Shown here one piece after another: positions 8,507-17,010 of a stretch of DNA of 64,000 nucleotides. The position numbers and the translations under genes are program-made. The first letter of the stretch is position 1. Each line of letters opens with the position of its first letter. Below the pieces are notes generated by a model, which saw only the letters and a list, made by a program, of their open reading frames with translations, ran no database searches and had not been told where the DNA came from. The stretch is taken from positions 52,575-116,574 of the forward strand of contig JAEYUG010000079.1 of the NCBI GenBank assembly GCA_023432805.1. Direction: 5' to 3'. This stretch comes from Bacteroidota bacterium (GTDB lineage: Bacteria > Bacteroidota > Ignavibacteria > SZUA-365).

Positions 8507-8824
8507 GGGAGGACGGACGCCCCCGCCCGTCCGAACGGTCGGTGGATGAAACGGTCGGTGGACGTCCTCGTCCACCCGAAAGGTCGGTGGACGTCCTCGT
8601 CCACCAGAAAGGTCGGTGGACGTCCTCGTCCACCCGAAAGGTCGGTGGACGTCCCCGTCCACCAGAAAGGTCGGTGGACGTCCTCGTCCACCAGAAAAGT
8701 CGGTGGACGTCCCCGTCCACCAGTGACGAATGTTCAGAGCAACGGCTGCGAGACGCCGCCCGTCCGTTGCGATTCGTCATCAACGGATGTTCAGTGTTTG
8801 ACGGACGAGGGCGTCCGTCCTCCC
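8507..8824. repeat. Composite repeat island with terminal inverted repeats
   Basis: The 447-bp space between the divergent ICMT-like and hydratase genes is mostly filled by this 318-bp structure. Its ends, 8507-8530 and 8801-8824, are 24-nt inverted repeats with two mismatches (core GGGAGGACGGACGCCC). Inside are a truncated unit (8537-8546), six tandem palindromic units, and an imperfect hairpin around GCAACGG/CCGTTGC with outer arms GACGAAT/ATTCGTC (about 8727-8780). ATGTTCAG occurs twice on the right side. The size and ends resemble a MITE; only a doubtful 2-bp AC direct repeat flanks it. No protein is plausible here. Confidence 0.85.
8553..8723. repeat. Six tandem 29-nt palindromic units
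   Basis: Units begin at 8553, 8582, 8611, 8640, 8669 and 8698. Each starts GGTCGGTGGACG (AGTCGG in the last) and contains an 8-bp palindrome GGTGGACG/CGTCCACC around a TCCT or TCCC loop, separated by CGAAA, AGAAA or a close variant. Variation is almost confined to the loop and spacer, so the stem is conserved. There are no unique spacers, which excludes CRISPR. Confidence 0.95.
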
Positions 8825-8854
8825 ACGGGGTATGGCGATTCCCGCGGGGGCTCG

Positions 8855-8863
8855 TATCTTTAC
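8855..8863 (+). promoter_or_regulatory. Putative -7/-10 box for the meta-cleavage operon
   Basis: TATCTTTAC lies 32 nt before the hydratase start, just outside the repeat island, and matches the box seen before def. Confidence 0.4.
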
Positions 8864-8894
8864 GGATTCATACCCACGTCACACCGCAACTGCC

Positions 8895-9698
8895 ATGCCC
8901 CTCGACGACACTACCCGTGCCGCCTTCGCGCTGAGCCTGCTCGGCGCCCTCGACGAACGCCGTCCCATCGCCCCTCTCACCGAGGTCGCCCCAGACCTGA
9001 CGGTCGACGACGCCTATGCCATCCAGCGTCTCACAATCGAGCAGCGCTGCAACCGCGGCGCCCGCGTCGTCGGCATGAAGATCGGCCTCACTTCGCGTGC
9101 CATCCAGCAGGCCCTCGGTGTCAACGAGCCCGACTTCGGCCACCTGCTCTCGACCATGCGCGTCGCCGACGGCGGTACGATCGATCTCTCCACCCTCGTC
9201 GCACCCCGCGCCGAAGGCGAGATCGCCTTCGTCCTTGGCAGCGACCTTCCAGAGACTGACTGCAGCGAGGCGGATGTGCTCGCGTGCACGGCGTTCCTCA
9301 TGCCCACGATCGAGATCATCGACAGCCGCATCCGCGACTGGAAGCTGACGCTCGCCGACACGATCGCCGACAACGCGTCGAGCGGACTCTTCGTGCTCGG
9401 CGGCCGCAAGGTACCGATCGACGGACTCGACCTCCGCACGCTCGGCATGAACGTCGAAGTCAATGGCGACATCCATGTCACCGGAGCGGGTGCCGCCGCC
9501 ATGGGAAGTCCCGTCACCAGTGTCGCCTGGCTTGCCACAACACTCGGTCACTACGGCATACGCCTGCGCGCCGGTGACATCGTGCTGAGCGGTGGACTCG
9601 CGGCTCCCTACGCGCCGAAATCCGGCGACTGGATGCGTGTCTCCATGCAGCACCTCGGCAGCGTGTCGGTGCGCTTCACCGGCGGGGAAGGGAACTGA
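8895..9698 (+). CDS. 2-oxopent-4-enoate hydratase (MhpD/XylJ family)
   Basis: 267 residues from ATG 8895. Adds water to 2-hydroxypenta-2,4-dienoate to give 4-hydroxy-2-oxopentanoate in the lower meta-cleavage pathway. The family segments [22 protein letters not shown] (metal-binding glutamates), IEIIDSRI and [11 protein letters not shown] are present. It heads a four-gene operon; acetaldehyde dehydrogenase follows after 4 nt. The gene at 11690 belongs to the same superfamily. I assign this one as the hydratase because it pairs with the aldolase and dehydrogenase and retains the pattern of dienoate hydratases, but the two roles could be swapped. Confidence 0.85.
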   Translation: MPLDDTTRAAFALSLLGALDERRPIAPLTEVAPDLTVDDAYAIQRLTIEQRCNRGARVVGMKIGLTSRAIQQALGVNEPDFGHLLSTMRVADGGTIDLSTLVAPRAEGEIAFVLGSDLPETDCSEADVLACTAFLMPTIEIIDSRIRDWKLTLADTIADNASSGLFVLGGRKVPIDGLDLRTLGMNVEVNGDIHVTGAGAAAMGSPVTSVAWLATTLGHYGIRLRAGDIVLSGGLAAPYAPKSGDWMRVSMQHLGSVSVRFTGGEGN

Positions 9699-9702
9699 CC
9701 GC

Positions 9703-10641
9703 ATGCAGAAGCTCGCCTGCGCCATCGTAGGATCCGGCAACATCGGCACCGACCTCATGATCAAGCTCGTGCGCTACTCCGAGTCGCTCGCCTGCCGCGC
9801 GCTGGTCGGCATCGACCCGGCTTCCGACGGACTCGCGCGGGCCCGCAGCATCGGCGTGCATGCATGCGATGCAGGTCTCGCCTCCTTCCTTCAGAGCGAT
9901 GAGGCAGAGGATGTCCGCATCGTGTTCGATGCGACAAGTGCCGGTGCACATCACCATCATGCGGAGCTGCTGCGCGCGCGCGGCATCACGGCGATCGATC
10001 TGACGCCCGCGGCGATCGGTCCCGCCGTCGTGCCCGTCGTGAACATCGAGGCCCACCTCGACGCACCGAACGTGAACATGATCACCTGCGGCGGACAGGC
10101 CACGATCCCCATCGTCCACGCCATCGCGCGCACGGCCCGTGTGCCGTGGGCCGAGATGGTCAGCTCGATCGCGAGCCGCAGTGCGGGACCCGGCACTCGG
10201 GCGAACATTGACGAATTCACCGAGACCACGGGTCGCGGCCTCGAATCCATCGGCGGCGCCGAACGCGGCAAGGCCATCATCATCCTGAATCCCGCCGAGC
10301 CCCCGCTCATCATGCGCAACACCGTCTTCGCCCTGGTCGACGACGGCGACGAGCGCGCCATCACCGACTCGATTCACGCAATGGTCGACGACGTGCGCGC
10401 CTACGTGCCGGGCTACCGCCTCAAGGCCGCACCCGTCTTCGACTCGCTCGCACACGCGCCGGTCGAGATTCCCGGCATCGGGCGTTGTGCGGGACTCAAA
10501 GTCACCGTGCTGCTCGAGGTCGAAGGGGCGGCGCACTATCTACCTGCCTATGCTGGAAACCTCGACATCATGACCGCAGCCGCGCGACGGGTGGGCGAGC
10601 GCATCGCCGCGCGCATGCACGCACGCGAGGAGGCCGTATGA
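9703..10641 (+). CDS. Acetaldehyde dehydrogenase (acetylating)
   Basis: 312 residues. Oxidises acetaldehyde with NAD+ and CoA to acetyl-CoA. The N-terminal nucleotide-binding loop GSGNIG (10-15), the [11 protein letters not shown] block with catalytic Cys129, and the [12 protein letters not shown] segment match the DmpF/MhpF/XylQ family. Length is typical. Start ATG 9703 is preceded by AAGGGA. Its stop overlaps the next start (ATGA), consistent with the known channelling complex between this enzyme and the aldolase encoded next. Confidence 0.95.
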   Translation: MQKLACAIVGSGNIGTDLMIKLVRYSESLACRALVGIDPASDGLARARSIGVHACDAGLASFLQSDEAEDVRIVFDATSAGAHHHHAELLRARGITAIDLTPAAIGPAVVPVVNIEAHLDAPNVNMITCGGQATIPIVHAIARTARVPWAEMVSSIASRSAGPGTRANIDEFTETTGRGLESIGGAERGKAIIILNPAEPPLIMRNTVFALVDDGDERAITDSIHAMVDDVRAYVPGYRLKAAPVFDSLAHAPVEIPGIGRCAGLKVTVLLEVEGAAHYLPAYAGNLDIMTAAARRVGERIAARMHAREEAV

Positions 10642-11693
10642 CACACGCTCAGGCGCACAGCCACGCAGAAGACTCTCCGCGCATCCTGATCAACGACGTA
10701 ACCCTGCGCGACGGCATGCACGCGATCGCGCACCAGTATGAACTCGGTGACATGCGTGCGATCGCCGCCGCGCTCGACGCAGCGGGCATCGACATCATCG
10801 AGGTCACCCACGGCGACGGACTTGCGGGCAACGCCCTGACCTACGGATTCTCGAAGCACACGGAGGAAGAGTACATCCGAGCCGTTGTCGAAACCGTCCG
10901 CAGCGCCCGCGTCGGGGTGCTGCTGCTGCCCGGCATCGGCACGATCCACCACCTGCGTGAGGCGTGGGACTGGGGTGCGCGCACGGCACGCGTGGCCACG
11001 CACTGCACCGAGGCCGACATTGCCGCCCAGCACATCGGGTTCGCACGCGAACGGGGATTCGACACCGTCGGCTTCCTCATGATGTCGCACATGCTCGCAC
11101 CGACGGAGCTTGCCGCGCAGGCGCGCGTCATGGAATCCTACGGTGCCCACTGCGTGTACGTGGTCGACAGTGCCGGGGCTCTGCTTCCCGAGCAGACGGC
11201 CGAGCGCGTCCGTGCTCTGCGCGAGGCGCTCGACTGCGAAGTGGGATTCCACGCGCACCACAACCTCTCGCTCGGCGTCGCCAACTCCATCGCCGCGCTG
11301 CAGGCGGGTGCCACGCGCATCGACGGCTCCCTTGCCGGCATGGGCGCCGGTGCGGGCAACGCGCCGCTCGAGGTGCTGGCCGCCGTTATGGCGCGCTACG
11401 AACTGCCGCTGCGCGCCGATCCCTTCGCCCTGATGGATGCAGCTGACACGCTCGTGCGTCCCATGCTCGCCCGTCTCGGCCGCTCGGTGCGGCTTGACGG
11501 TGACAGCCTCGCACTCGGATATGCGGGCGTGTACAGTTCCTTCCTTCTGCACGCGCGCCGCGCCGCCGAGCGCTTCGGCGTCGACGCGCGCGAGATTCTT
11601 GTCGAACTCGGCCGTCGCCGGATGGTGGGTGGTCAGGAAGACATGATCGTCGACGTCGCACTTGAACTTCTTCAACGAAAAACGCAGCCATGA
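10638..11693 (+). CDS. 4-hydroxy-2-oxovalerate aldolase
   Basis: 351 residues, starting at ATG 10638 inside an ATGA junction. Splits 4-hydroxy-2-oxovalerate into pyruvate and acetaldehyde; family members pass acetaldehyde through a tunnel to the dehydrogenase partner. The TIM-barrel start [10 protein letters not shown] (Arg24, Asp25), [10 protein letters not shown] and the metal-site HAHHNLSLG motif are clear matches to DmpG/MhpE/XylK. The C-terminal communication domain ends with [11 protein letters not shown]. It overlaps the downstream decarboxylase by 4 nt. Confidence 0.95.
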   Translation: MTHAQAHSHAEDSPRILINDVTLRDGMHAIAHQYELGDMRAIAAALDAAGIDIIEVTHGDGLAGNALTYGFSKHTEEEYIRAVVETVRSARVGVLLLPGIGTIHHLREAWDWGARTARVATHCTEADIAAQHIGFARERGFDTVGFLMMSHMLAPTELAAQARVMESYGAHCVYVVDSAGALLPEQTAERVRALREALDCEVGFHAHHNLSLGVANSIAALQAGATRIDGSLAGMGAGAGNAPLEVLAAVMARYELPLRADPFALMDAADTLVRPMLARLGRSVRLDGDSLALGYAGVYSSFLLHARRAAERFGVDAREILVELGRRRMVGGQEDMIVDVALELLQRKTQP

Positions 11694-12469
11694 CCACGAC
11701 CACGCCCGAACTCCGCACTACCCTCGCACGCACGCTGCACGAGGCAGAGCGCACCCGCACCGAGGTACCGCCCCTCACCACCACGTATCCCGATCTCACG
11801 CTCGACGACGCGTATCTGATACAGGAGGAACTCGTCCGCATCTCCGGCGGACAGGTCGTCGGACTCAAGGCCGCGCTCACGAGCCGGGCAAAGCAGCAGG
11901 CCATGAACGTCAGCCAGCCCGGCTTCGGCGTGCTGCTCGACTGGATGCAGGTCGATGACGTGCTCGACACCTCCGGACTCATACATCCTCGTGTCGAGCC
12001 CGAGGTCGCGCTGTTCTTCGAAGACTTCTTTCTCACACGCCGGCTCACCGCCTCCTGCGTCGCACGGCAGGTGAAGGGATTCGCAGCGGCCTTCGAGGTG
12101 ATCGACAGCCGTTACCAGAAGTTTACCTTCACCGCGTCCGACGTGTACGCCGACAACTGCTCGAGCGCGCGCTATGCCCTCGCACCGACTATCCTTCGTA
12201 CCGCACCGGAGGATCTGATTCACGCAGGCGTTGTTGTCGAGAAGAACGGCGAGGTCGTCCAGACCGGCACACCCGCTGCCGTGCTTGGACATCCCTTCGC
12301 GTCGGCCGCCTTCATCCTGAACCTTGCCTTCGAGCGGCGAGTGGCGCTGCCTTCGCGTTTTGTGCTTCTGACAGGCGGCATCACCGAGGCCGTGCCCGTC
12401 GTACCCGGCGATCACATGCGTGCGAGTTTCGGTGGCGGATTCGGCGACGTGTCGCTACGTGTCGCATGA
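11690..12469 (+). CDS. 4-oxalocrotonate decarboxylase-like (XylI/DmpH family)
   Basis: 259 residues, a paralogue of the gene at 8895. Known members decarboxylate 2-oxo-3-hexenedioate to 2-oxopent-4-enoate and work in complex with the hydratase. The shared fold motifs are visible: [41 protein letters not shown] and a C-terminal [15 protein letters not shown] decarboxylase indicates the oxalocrotonate branch of meta-cleavage (catechol, or 2-aminomuconate from tryptophan) rather than direct hydrolysis. It ends the operon; a weak GGGGGA/TCCTCCC hairpin lies just after the stop. Confidence 0.85.
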   Translation: MTTTTPELRTTLARTLHEAERTRTEVPPLTTTYPDLTLDDAYLIQEELVRISGGQVVGLKAALTSRAKQQAMNVSQPGFGVLLDWMQVDDVLDTSGLIHPRVEPEVALFFEDFFLTRRLTASCVARQVKGFAAAFEVIDSRYQKFTFTASDVYADNCSSARYALAPTILRTAPEDLIHAGVVVEKNGEVVQTGTPAAVLGHPFASAAFILNLAFERRVALPSRFVLLTGGITEAVPVVPGDHMRASFGGGFGDVSLRVA

Positions 12470-12492
12470 CGGGGGAAATCCTCCCGATTCCG

Positions 12493-12501
12493 TATATTGT
12501 C
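12493..12501 (+). promoter_or_regulatory. Putative -7/-10 box for the purC operon
   Basis: TATATTGTC lies 44 nt before the purC GTG start and 23 nt after the preceding operon's stop codon, matching the boxes before def and the hydratase gene. Confidence 0.4.
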
Positions 12502-12545
12502 GTCCACAATCATCCCCGCTCCAGTTGCAACCGGAACCCATCAGC

Positions 12546-13268
12546 GTGACATCTGAAGCCGCATCGCTCCCACGCAAGGGACGTCTGTTATACGAGGGTC
12601 GGTCCAAGCGCGTGTTCGAAACAACAGACGCCGAGCGCTGCATTCTCGAGTTCAAGACACACTTTGTCGGAACTGCCGGGGAGGGGGATCCCAACGCCAA
12701 GCCAGTCTGGTCGGTCGACGTTGCCCGGCACATGTTCCAGTACCTCGAGAGCTTCCGCATTCCGAGCCACTATGTCGGAACCGCCGGGTATGGTGAACTG
12801 CTCGCACAACGCATGGATATGATTCCCATCGCGGTTGTGGCGCGCAACATCGCCTACGGCAAGCTCTGCGAGCGCTTCGGCATCGAGGAGGGGAGGGAAC
12901 TCGACTTTCCGATCGTCGAGCTGGTCTATCGCAGCGCGCAGCACGACAATCCCATACTCAACGAATCGCACATCCTCGCCTTCGGCATCTCAACACCCGA
13001 GGAGATCAAGACGATGACGCGGATCGCAACGAAGACCAACGCCGTGCTACGCTCGTTCATGGAGCGCAGGCATCTGCGCCTGATCGATCTCTGGCTGGAG
13101 TTTGGCCGGACGAACGGCGAAGTGCGCATCGGCGATGCGATCACGCCCGACACGATGCGCGTCGTCGATCATGAATCCGGAACGATCTACGACGGTACAC
13201 TGTACAGGCTCGGCATCGGCAACTATCGCGATCAGTACGCCTTCCTTCACAAACGCCTCACATCGTAA
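12546..13268 (+). CDS. purC: SAICAR synthetase
   Basis: 240 residues from a GTG at 12546; this start gives the normal family length, whereas longer in-frame starts run into the previous gene. Catalyses ATP-dependent joining of aspartate to CAIR in purine synthesis. The N-terminus KGRLLYEGRSKRVFET, the VVARNIAYG segment, EESHIL-like ESHILAFG and KLEFG-like LWLEFGRTNGEV with DAITPDTMR are family signatures. It begins a run of purine and phospholipid genes, with psd starting 11 nt later. Confidence 0.95.
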   Translation: MTSEAASLPRKGRLLYEGRSKRVFETTDAERCILEFKTHFVGTAGEGDPNAKPVWSVDVARHMFQYLESFRIPSHYVGTAGYGELLAQRMDMIPIAVVARNIAYGKLCERFGIEEGRELDFPIVELVYRSAQHDNPILNESHILAFGISTPEEIKTMTRIATKTNAVLRSFMERRHLRLIDLWLEFGRTNGEVRIGDAITPDTMRVVDHESGTIYDGTLYRLGIGNYRDQYAFLHKRLTS

Positions 13269-13279
13269 ACTCCGTCCCC

Positions 13280-13933
13280 ATGATCATGACACCCTACGGA
13301 CGTGACATCGCAATCCCCGTGCTTGTCGTGTCCGCCGCGGTCGCACTCGGCGCACTGCTGATATCCACGCTCTGGCTCGCCGTGATCTTCTGCGTGCTCG
13401 GCACCTTCCTCTTCGTATTCACACTCAACTTCTTTCGCGATCCCGACCGGCGCACGCCCGATGTGTACGGTGCCGTCATCTCGCCGGCGGATGGGAAGAT
13501 CATCGCCATCGGCGAAACAGTCGAGTCCGAATTCATGGCAGGTGCATGCATGCAGGTCTGCATCTTCATGTCACCGCTCAATGTGCACGTCAATCGCTGG
13601 CCGGTAACGGGACGCGTCGCGTTTTTTCGGTATATTAAAGGTCGCTTCATCGCAGCGTTCGAAGATCATGCCTCCGAGCAGAACGAACGCACGTTGATCG
13701 GCATCGAGACCGGCAGCGCGAAGATTCTCTTCAAGCAGATCGCCGGCTACGTGGCCCGCCGTATCGTCGCACCTGTGAAGGTTGGTGACGACACCACGCG
13801 CGGAGAGCGCTTCGGCATGATCCGTTTCGGTTCGCGAGTGGACGTGCTTATGCCCCTCGATGCCGACGTGCGCGTGACCCTCGGGCAGCATGTCACGGCC
13901 GGAGAAACGGTCATCGCGGTGCTGCCGGACTGA
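13280..13933 (+). CDS. psd: Phosphatidylserine decarboxylase (short type)
   Basis: 217 residues. Forms phosphatidylethanolamine from phosphatidylserine at the inner membrane. Two hydrophobic segments span about 10-50. The conserved ISPADGKI and MSPLNVHVNR blocks are present. The self-cleavage site is Gly184-Ser185 within RFGSRVD, which would generate the pyruvoyl cofactor, as in the short Psd-A subfamily. ATG 13286 is an alternative start. It is 30 nt ahead of pssA, which makes its substrate. Confidence 0.95.
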   Translation: MIMTPYGRDIAIPVLVVSAAVALGALLISTLWLAVIFCVLGTFLFVFTLNFFRDPDRRTPDVYGAVISPADGKIIAIGETVESEFMAGACMQVCIFMSPLNVHVNRWPVTGRVAFFRYIKGRFIAAFEDHASEQNERTLIGIETGSAKILFKQIAGYVARRIVAPVKVGDDTTRGERFGMIRFGSRVDVLMPLDADVRVTLGQHVTAGETVIAVLPD

Positions 13934-13963
13934 CCGGCCTTCACAATCAGCAGACACGCTCCC

Positions 13964-14740
13964 TTGCGCATCCACCTCAGCAGATCGATCGTCCCAAATC
14001 TCTTCACGGTCCTGAACATCTTCTTCGGGTTTCTGTGCATGGTGCAGGCAGCTCAAGGGAAGTTCGTGCTCGCCTCATGGTACGTTCTGCTGTCTGCAGT
14101 CTGCGACACGCTCGACGGACTCATGGCCCGCCTCACGCGGTCTGCCAGCGAGTTCGGTGTCGAACTCGATTCGCTCGCAGACGTGGTGGCCTTCGGTGCC
14201 GCCCCATCGTTTCTCGCTTATTCGCTCGTCTTTTATCAATACCCGACAATCGGTCCCTTGATCGCAGCCTCGCCCCTTATCTTCGGCGCCCTGCGCCTGG
14301 CACGTTTCAATGTGCAGCTCGTCGGGTTTTCGAAGGAGTACTTTTCCGGCGTGCCGATCCCCCTTTCGGCCATGACCATCGTTTCCTTTGTCCTGTTCTT
14401 CGGACCCGAGGCTATCACGGCGAGCCGCGAGTTGCAGCATGTCTTCACGGGCGTGATCATCGCCTGCGGACTTCTCATGGTCAGCACGATCCGCTATCCC
14501 GTTCTGCCGCGCCCTTCGATCGCGAGTTTCCGTGAGCACCCCGTCATGATGGGACTGCTCGTCCTCTCGGCCATCGCCATCCTCGCCACGAGCGGCAGGG
14601 CGATGTTCCCCGTGTTCAGCGCGGCCATCCTGCTCGGTGCCGCCGCCGCAGCCGGACGAAAACTCTTTCCGCAGACTCGTCCCTCACCTCATGAATCGTC
14701 GCCTGCCGACGAGACTCCCGTTCCATCCGACACACACTGA
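13964..14740 (+). CDS. pssA: CDP-diacylglycerol-serine O-phosphatidyltransferase
   Basis: 258 residues with a TTG start. Makes phosphatidylserine from CDP-diacylglycerol and serine. The CDP-alcohol phosphatidyltransferase motif is complete in DTLDGLMARL...GVELDSLAD, with the DG, AR, G and two Asp residues correctly spaced. Around eight hydrophobic segments are visible. A proline/serine-rich tail ends the protein. It is followed by purS after 3 nt, so phospholipid and purine genes share one transcript. Confidence 0.95.
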   Translation: MRIHLSRSIVPNLFTVLNIFFGFLCMVQAAQGKFVLASWYVLLSAVCDTLDGLMARLTRSASEFGVELDSLADVVAFGAAPSFLAYSLVFYQYPTIGPLIAASPLIFGALRLARFNVQLVGFSKEYFSGVPIPLSAMTIVSFVLFFGPEAITASRELQHVFTGVIIACGLLMVSTIRYPVLPRPSIASFREHPVMMGLLVLSAIAILATSGRAMFPVFSAAILLGAAAAAGRKLFPQTRPSPHESSPADETPVPSDTH

Positions 14741-14743
14741 ACC

Positions 14744-14995
14744 ATGTTCACTGCAACCATTACCGTCACCCTCCGGCCCTCCATCCTCGATCCCGAGGGC
14801 AAGGCCATCGAACACGCCCTGCACAGTCTCTCGCTCGAACAGCTCGCGCATGTCCGCGTCGGCAAGCACATTGTGCTGACCGTCGATACCGACGATCGCG
14901 AAGCCGCGGAAAAGATGGTGGATGATGCCTGCCGCAAGCTCCTGGCGAACCTCGTCATGGAGGACTACACCTTCACACTGGAAGCCTCGCACTGA
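14744..14995 (+). CDS. purS: FGAM synthase subunit PurS
   Basis: 83 residues. Small subunit that bridges PurL and PurQ in the three-part FGAM synthase. The opening FTATITVTLRPSILDPEGKA and the HVRVGKHI core are characteristic. purQ begins 1 nt after its stop. The catalytic subunit PurL is not encoded in this window. Confidence 0.95.
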   Translation: MFTATITVTLRPSILDPEGKAIEHALHSLSLEQLAHVRVGKHIVLTVDTDDREAAEKMVDDACRKLLANLVMEDYTFTLEASH

Positions 14996-14996
14996 C

Positions 14997-15716
14997 ATGG
15001 CCGGCATTCGTTTCGGAGTGGTCGTGTTTCCAGGATCAAACTGCGATCACGACGCATATCATGCCACGCGGCACGTTCTCGGTGAAGACGCGCAATTCCT
15101 GTGGCACAAGTCGAGCGATCTGGCCGGATCGCAGGTCATCATCCTGCCCGGTGGATTCTCCTACGGTGACTATCTGCGCTGCGGTTCCATCGCACGCTTC
15201 TCACCGATCATGCAGGAAGTGCAGGCCTTTGCGCGCGACGGAGGCATCGTCATCGGCATCTGCAACGGCTTCCAAATTCTCACTGAATCGGGACTCCTGC
15301 CGGGTGCGCTGCTTCGCAATGAATCCCTGCATTTCGTCTGTCGCACGGTGACGCTGCGCGTGGAGCGCGACGACACGCTCTTCACACGTGCACTCGCACG
15401 GCATCAGACCATCACCATGCCCGTCGCGCATGGCGAAGGCAACTACTATACCGATCCCGAGACGCTCGCAGAGCTTGAGGCCGAAGGCCGTGTGCTGTTC
15501 CGCTATGCGACCGCCGACGGGGAGATCGACCCATCGGCAAATCCCAACGGCTCGCTCAACAACATCGCAGGTATCATCAACGCGCACGGGAATGTGCTCG
15601 GCATGATGCCGCATCCCGAACGCAATGTCGAGACAATCCTGGGGGATGGCAGCGGTATCGGAATATTCCGATCGATTGTCGATCATATACGCACTGGCAC
15701 TGAATCTTTCGCATAG
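14997..15716 (+). CDS. purQ: FGAM synthase glutaminase subunit PurQ
   Basis: 239 residues from ATG 14997. Class I glutamine amidotransferase that supplies ammonia to PurL. The oxyanion block LPGGFSYGDYLR, the nucleophile Cys89 in GICNGFQ, and the His-Glu pair in MMPHPERN form the expected triad. FPGSNCDHD at the N-terminus is typical. tatA follows after 9 nt. Confidence 0.97.
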   Translation: MAGIRFGVVVFPGSNCDHDAYHATRHVLGEDAQFLWHKSSDLAGSQVIILPGGFSYGDYLRCGSIARFSPIMQEVQAFARDGGIVIGICNGFQILTESGLLPGALLRNESLHFVCRTVTLRVERDDTLFTRALARHQTITMPVAHGEGNYYTDPETLAELEAEGRVLFRYATADGEIDPSANPNGSLNNIAGIINAHGNVLGMMPHPERNVETILGDGSGIGIFRSIVDHIRTGTESFA

Positions 15717-15725
15717 GAGTCCCAC

Positions 15726-15914
15726 ATGTTTGGTGGTCTCGGTACCCCGGAAATCATCCTGATCGTTCTCGTCGTCCTGCTCCTGTTCGGGGCCAAGAAG
15801 ATTCCCGACTTCGCACAGGGACTCGGCAAGGGCATCCGCGAGTTTCGCAAGGCGGCAAAGGACATTCAGGAGGAAGTCTCGATCGACGACAAGAAGCTCG
15901 AAGACAAGAAGTGA
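15726..15914 (+). CDS. tatA: Sec-independent translocase protein TatA/E
   Basis: 62 residues with AGGAG upstream. The [20 protein letters not shown] helix, the FG hinge with [12 protein letters not shown], and an amphipathic helix followed by a charged tail are exactly the TatA layout. It would form the export pore for folded proteins with TatC, which is not in this window. It is the last gene of the purC run and converges on a ferredoxin gene. Confidence 0.93.
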   Translation: MFGGLGTPEIILIVLVVLLLFGAKKIPDFAQGLGKGIREFRKAAKDIQEEVSIDDKKLEDKK

Positions 15915-15929
15915 GGCGCGCCCGCGCCT
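15914..15929. terminator. Short convergent hairpin after tatA
   Basis: AGGCGCG-CC-CGCGCCT is a perfect 7-bp inverted repeat between the convergent tatA and ferredoxin stop codons; it overlaps the ferredoxin stop. No T-run follows, so function is uncertain. Confidence 0.35.
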
Positions 15930-16233
15930 ACCAGTAGGTCACGCGCAGGTGCACCGGACCGGACACATGAACCTGGCAGGCGAGCCGCTCGTTCCCCGCA
16001 CGTGCATGCTGCAACTCCATGGTAGTTGGCTGCGAACAATATTCTCCGCCCTCGACGATCTCAACCCGGCACTTGCCGCAGACGCCATCCCCATCGCATG
16101 ACGATGCAAGCGGCAGACCTGCAGCACGTATCGCCTCCCATGCAGACGCACCGCCCTGCACCTCGATCGTGCGTCCCGTGGGGAAGATGATCCGTGCCCG
16201 CCTGTCCGGGTTCTCGTGATCCTTGCATTCCAT
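15928..16233 (-). CDS. [2Fe-2S] plant-type ferredoxin
   Basis: 101 residues. Cys46, Cys52, Cys55 (CDGDGVCGKC) and Cys86 (LACQV) match the C-x5-C-x2-C...C cluster pattern of plant/adrenodoxin-type ferredoxins. It is probably a soluble electron carrier; the partner is unknown. The only reasonable start, ATG at 16233, shares the tetramer CATG with the start of the divergent HAD gene, so the two genes overlap by 2 nt at their starts. Upstream in-frame ATGs at 16239 and 16245 would increase the overlap. Confidence 0.85.
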   Translation of the reverse strand: MECKDHENPDRRARIIFPTGRTIEVQGGASAWEAIRAAGLPLASSCDGDGVCGKCRVEIVEGGEYCSQPTTMELQHARAGNERLACQVHVSGPVHLRVTYW

Positions 16234-16954
16234 GAACATCCGCATCTTCTGTGATTTCGACGGCACTGTGTGCGAGGAAGACGTTGGCGACGCATTCTTT
16301 GCACGGTTCGCGCCGCAAACCTTCTCGACACTCCGCCTGGAGTATCTCGACCAACGCCTGCCTGCGCGCGTACTGTTCGACGCCTACGCCCGCGAGCTGA
16401 CGCTTCCCGATGACGACGCACTCCGCGGCTTCTGCACGAACTTCGCTCCACTGCCGGATTTCGTGCCCTTCGTCGAATGGTGCACCGCTCACGACATCCC
16501 ACTGTGCATTGTCAGTGATGGATTGGATGCGTATATACAGGAAATTCTCCGACGCTGCAACGTGCAGGTGCCCGTGTACGCCAACCATCTCGGGCGCGTT
16601 GCGCATCCACATCCGGGGGAAGTCACCTGGCACATCACCCTCCCGTGGTCCGATCCCGAGTGCACGCGCTGTGGATGCTGCAAACGCAATCGGCTCATGA
16701 CGCTGTCTCCCGACGATGCGATGGCGGTGATGATCGGTGACGGTGTGACCGACTACTGCGCCTCCGCCCATGCAGACCTCGTCTTCGCACGAGGGACACT
16801 CGAAACATGGTGTCGGGAACAGAACATCACCTTCCACAGCTTCCGTCGCTTTGCAGATATCGAACGCGTGCTGGAAGCCATGATTTCGCGTGCACGCACA
16901 CGCACGTCCCGTCAGGCGCGCGTCCTGCGGAACTCGGTCTGGATGCGCGGGTGA
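16232..16954 (+). CDS. HAD-superfamily phosphatase (MtnX/SerB-like)
   Basis: 240 residues. HAD motif I DFDGTV (8-13), motif II SDG, a Lys in the CGCCKR motif III region and motif IV GDGVTDYCA are all present. The CxxCGCCK segment and overall length resemble MtnX-like enzymes (2-hydroxy-3-keto-5-methylthiopentenyl-1-phosphate phosphatase) of methionine salvage; no other salvage gene is nearby, so the substrate is open. ATG 16223 is an alternative start. Confidence 0.8.
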   Translation: MNIRIFCDFDGTVCEEDVGDAFFARFAPQTFSTLRLEYLDQRLPARVLFDAYARELTLPDDDALRGFCTNFAPLPDFVPFVEWCTAHDIPLCIVSDGLDAYIQEILRRCNVQVPVYANHLGRVAHPHPGEVTWHITLPWSDPECTRCGCCKRNRLMTLSPDDAMAVMIGDGVTDYCASAHADLVFARGTLETWCREQNITFHSFRRFADIERVLEAMISRARTRTSRQARVLRNSVWMRG

Positions 16955-16985
16955 TGTGAAGCGACCTGCCACATCCCGCATTTTT
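16953..16985 (+). terminator. Weak hairpin with T-run after the HAD gene
   Basis: GATGTG/CACATC (6-bp stem, 11-nt loop) is followed 5 nt later by five Ts. It lies between the HAD phosphatase and the site-2 protease gene. Stem strength is modest. Confidence 0.3.
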
Positions 16986-17010
16986 CTGCTCACCATCCTT
17001 TGAATCTCCC

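Noticed and set aside
8553..8723. Possible CRISPR array
   Set aside because: The 29-nt units are head to tail with no unique spacers, and no cas genes are near. It is a tandem palindromic repeat.
8441..8783. Open frames through the repeat island in both directions
   Set aside because: The unit length (29) is not a multiple of three, so frames just cycle through the repeat, giving low-complexity peptides rich in R, S, T, G and P. They carry no start signals and are not genes.
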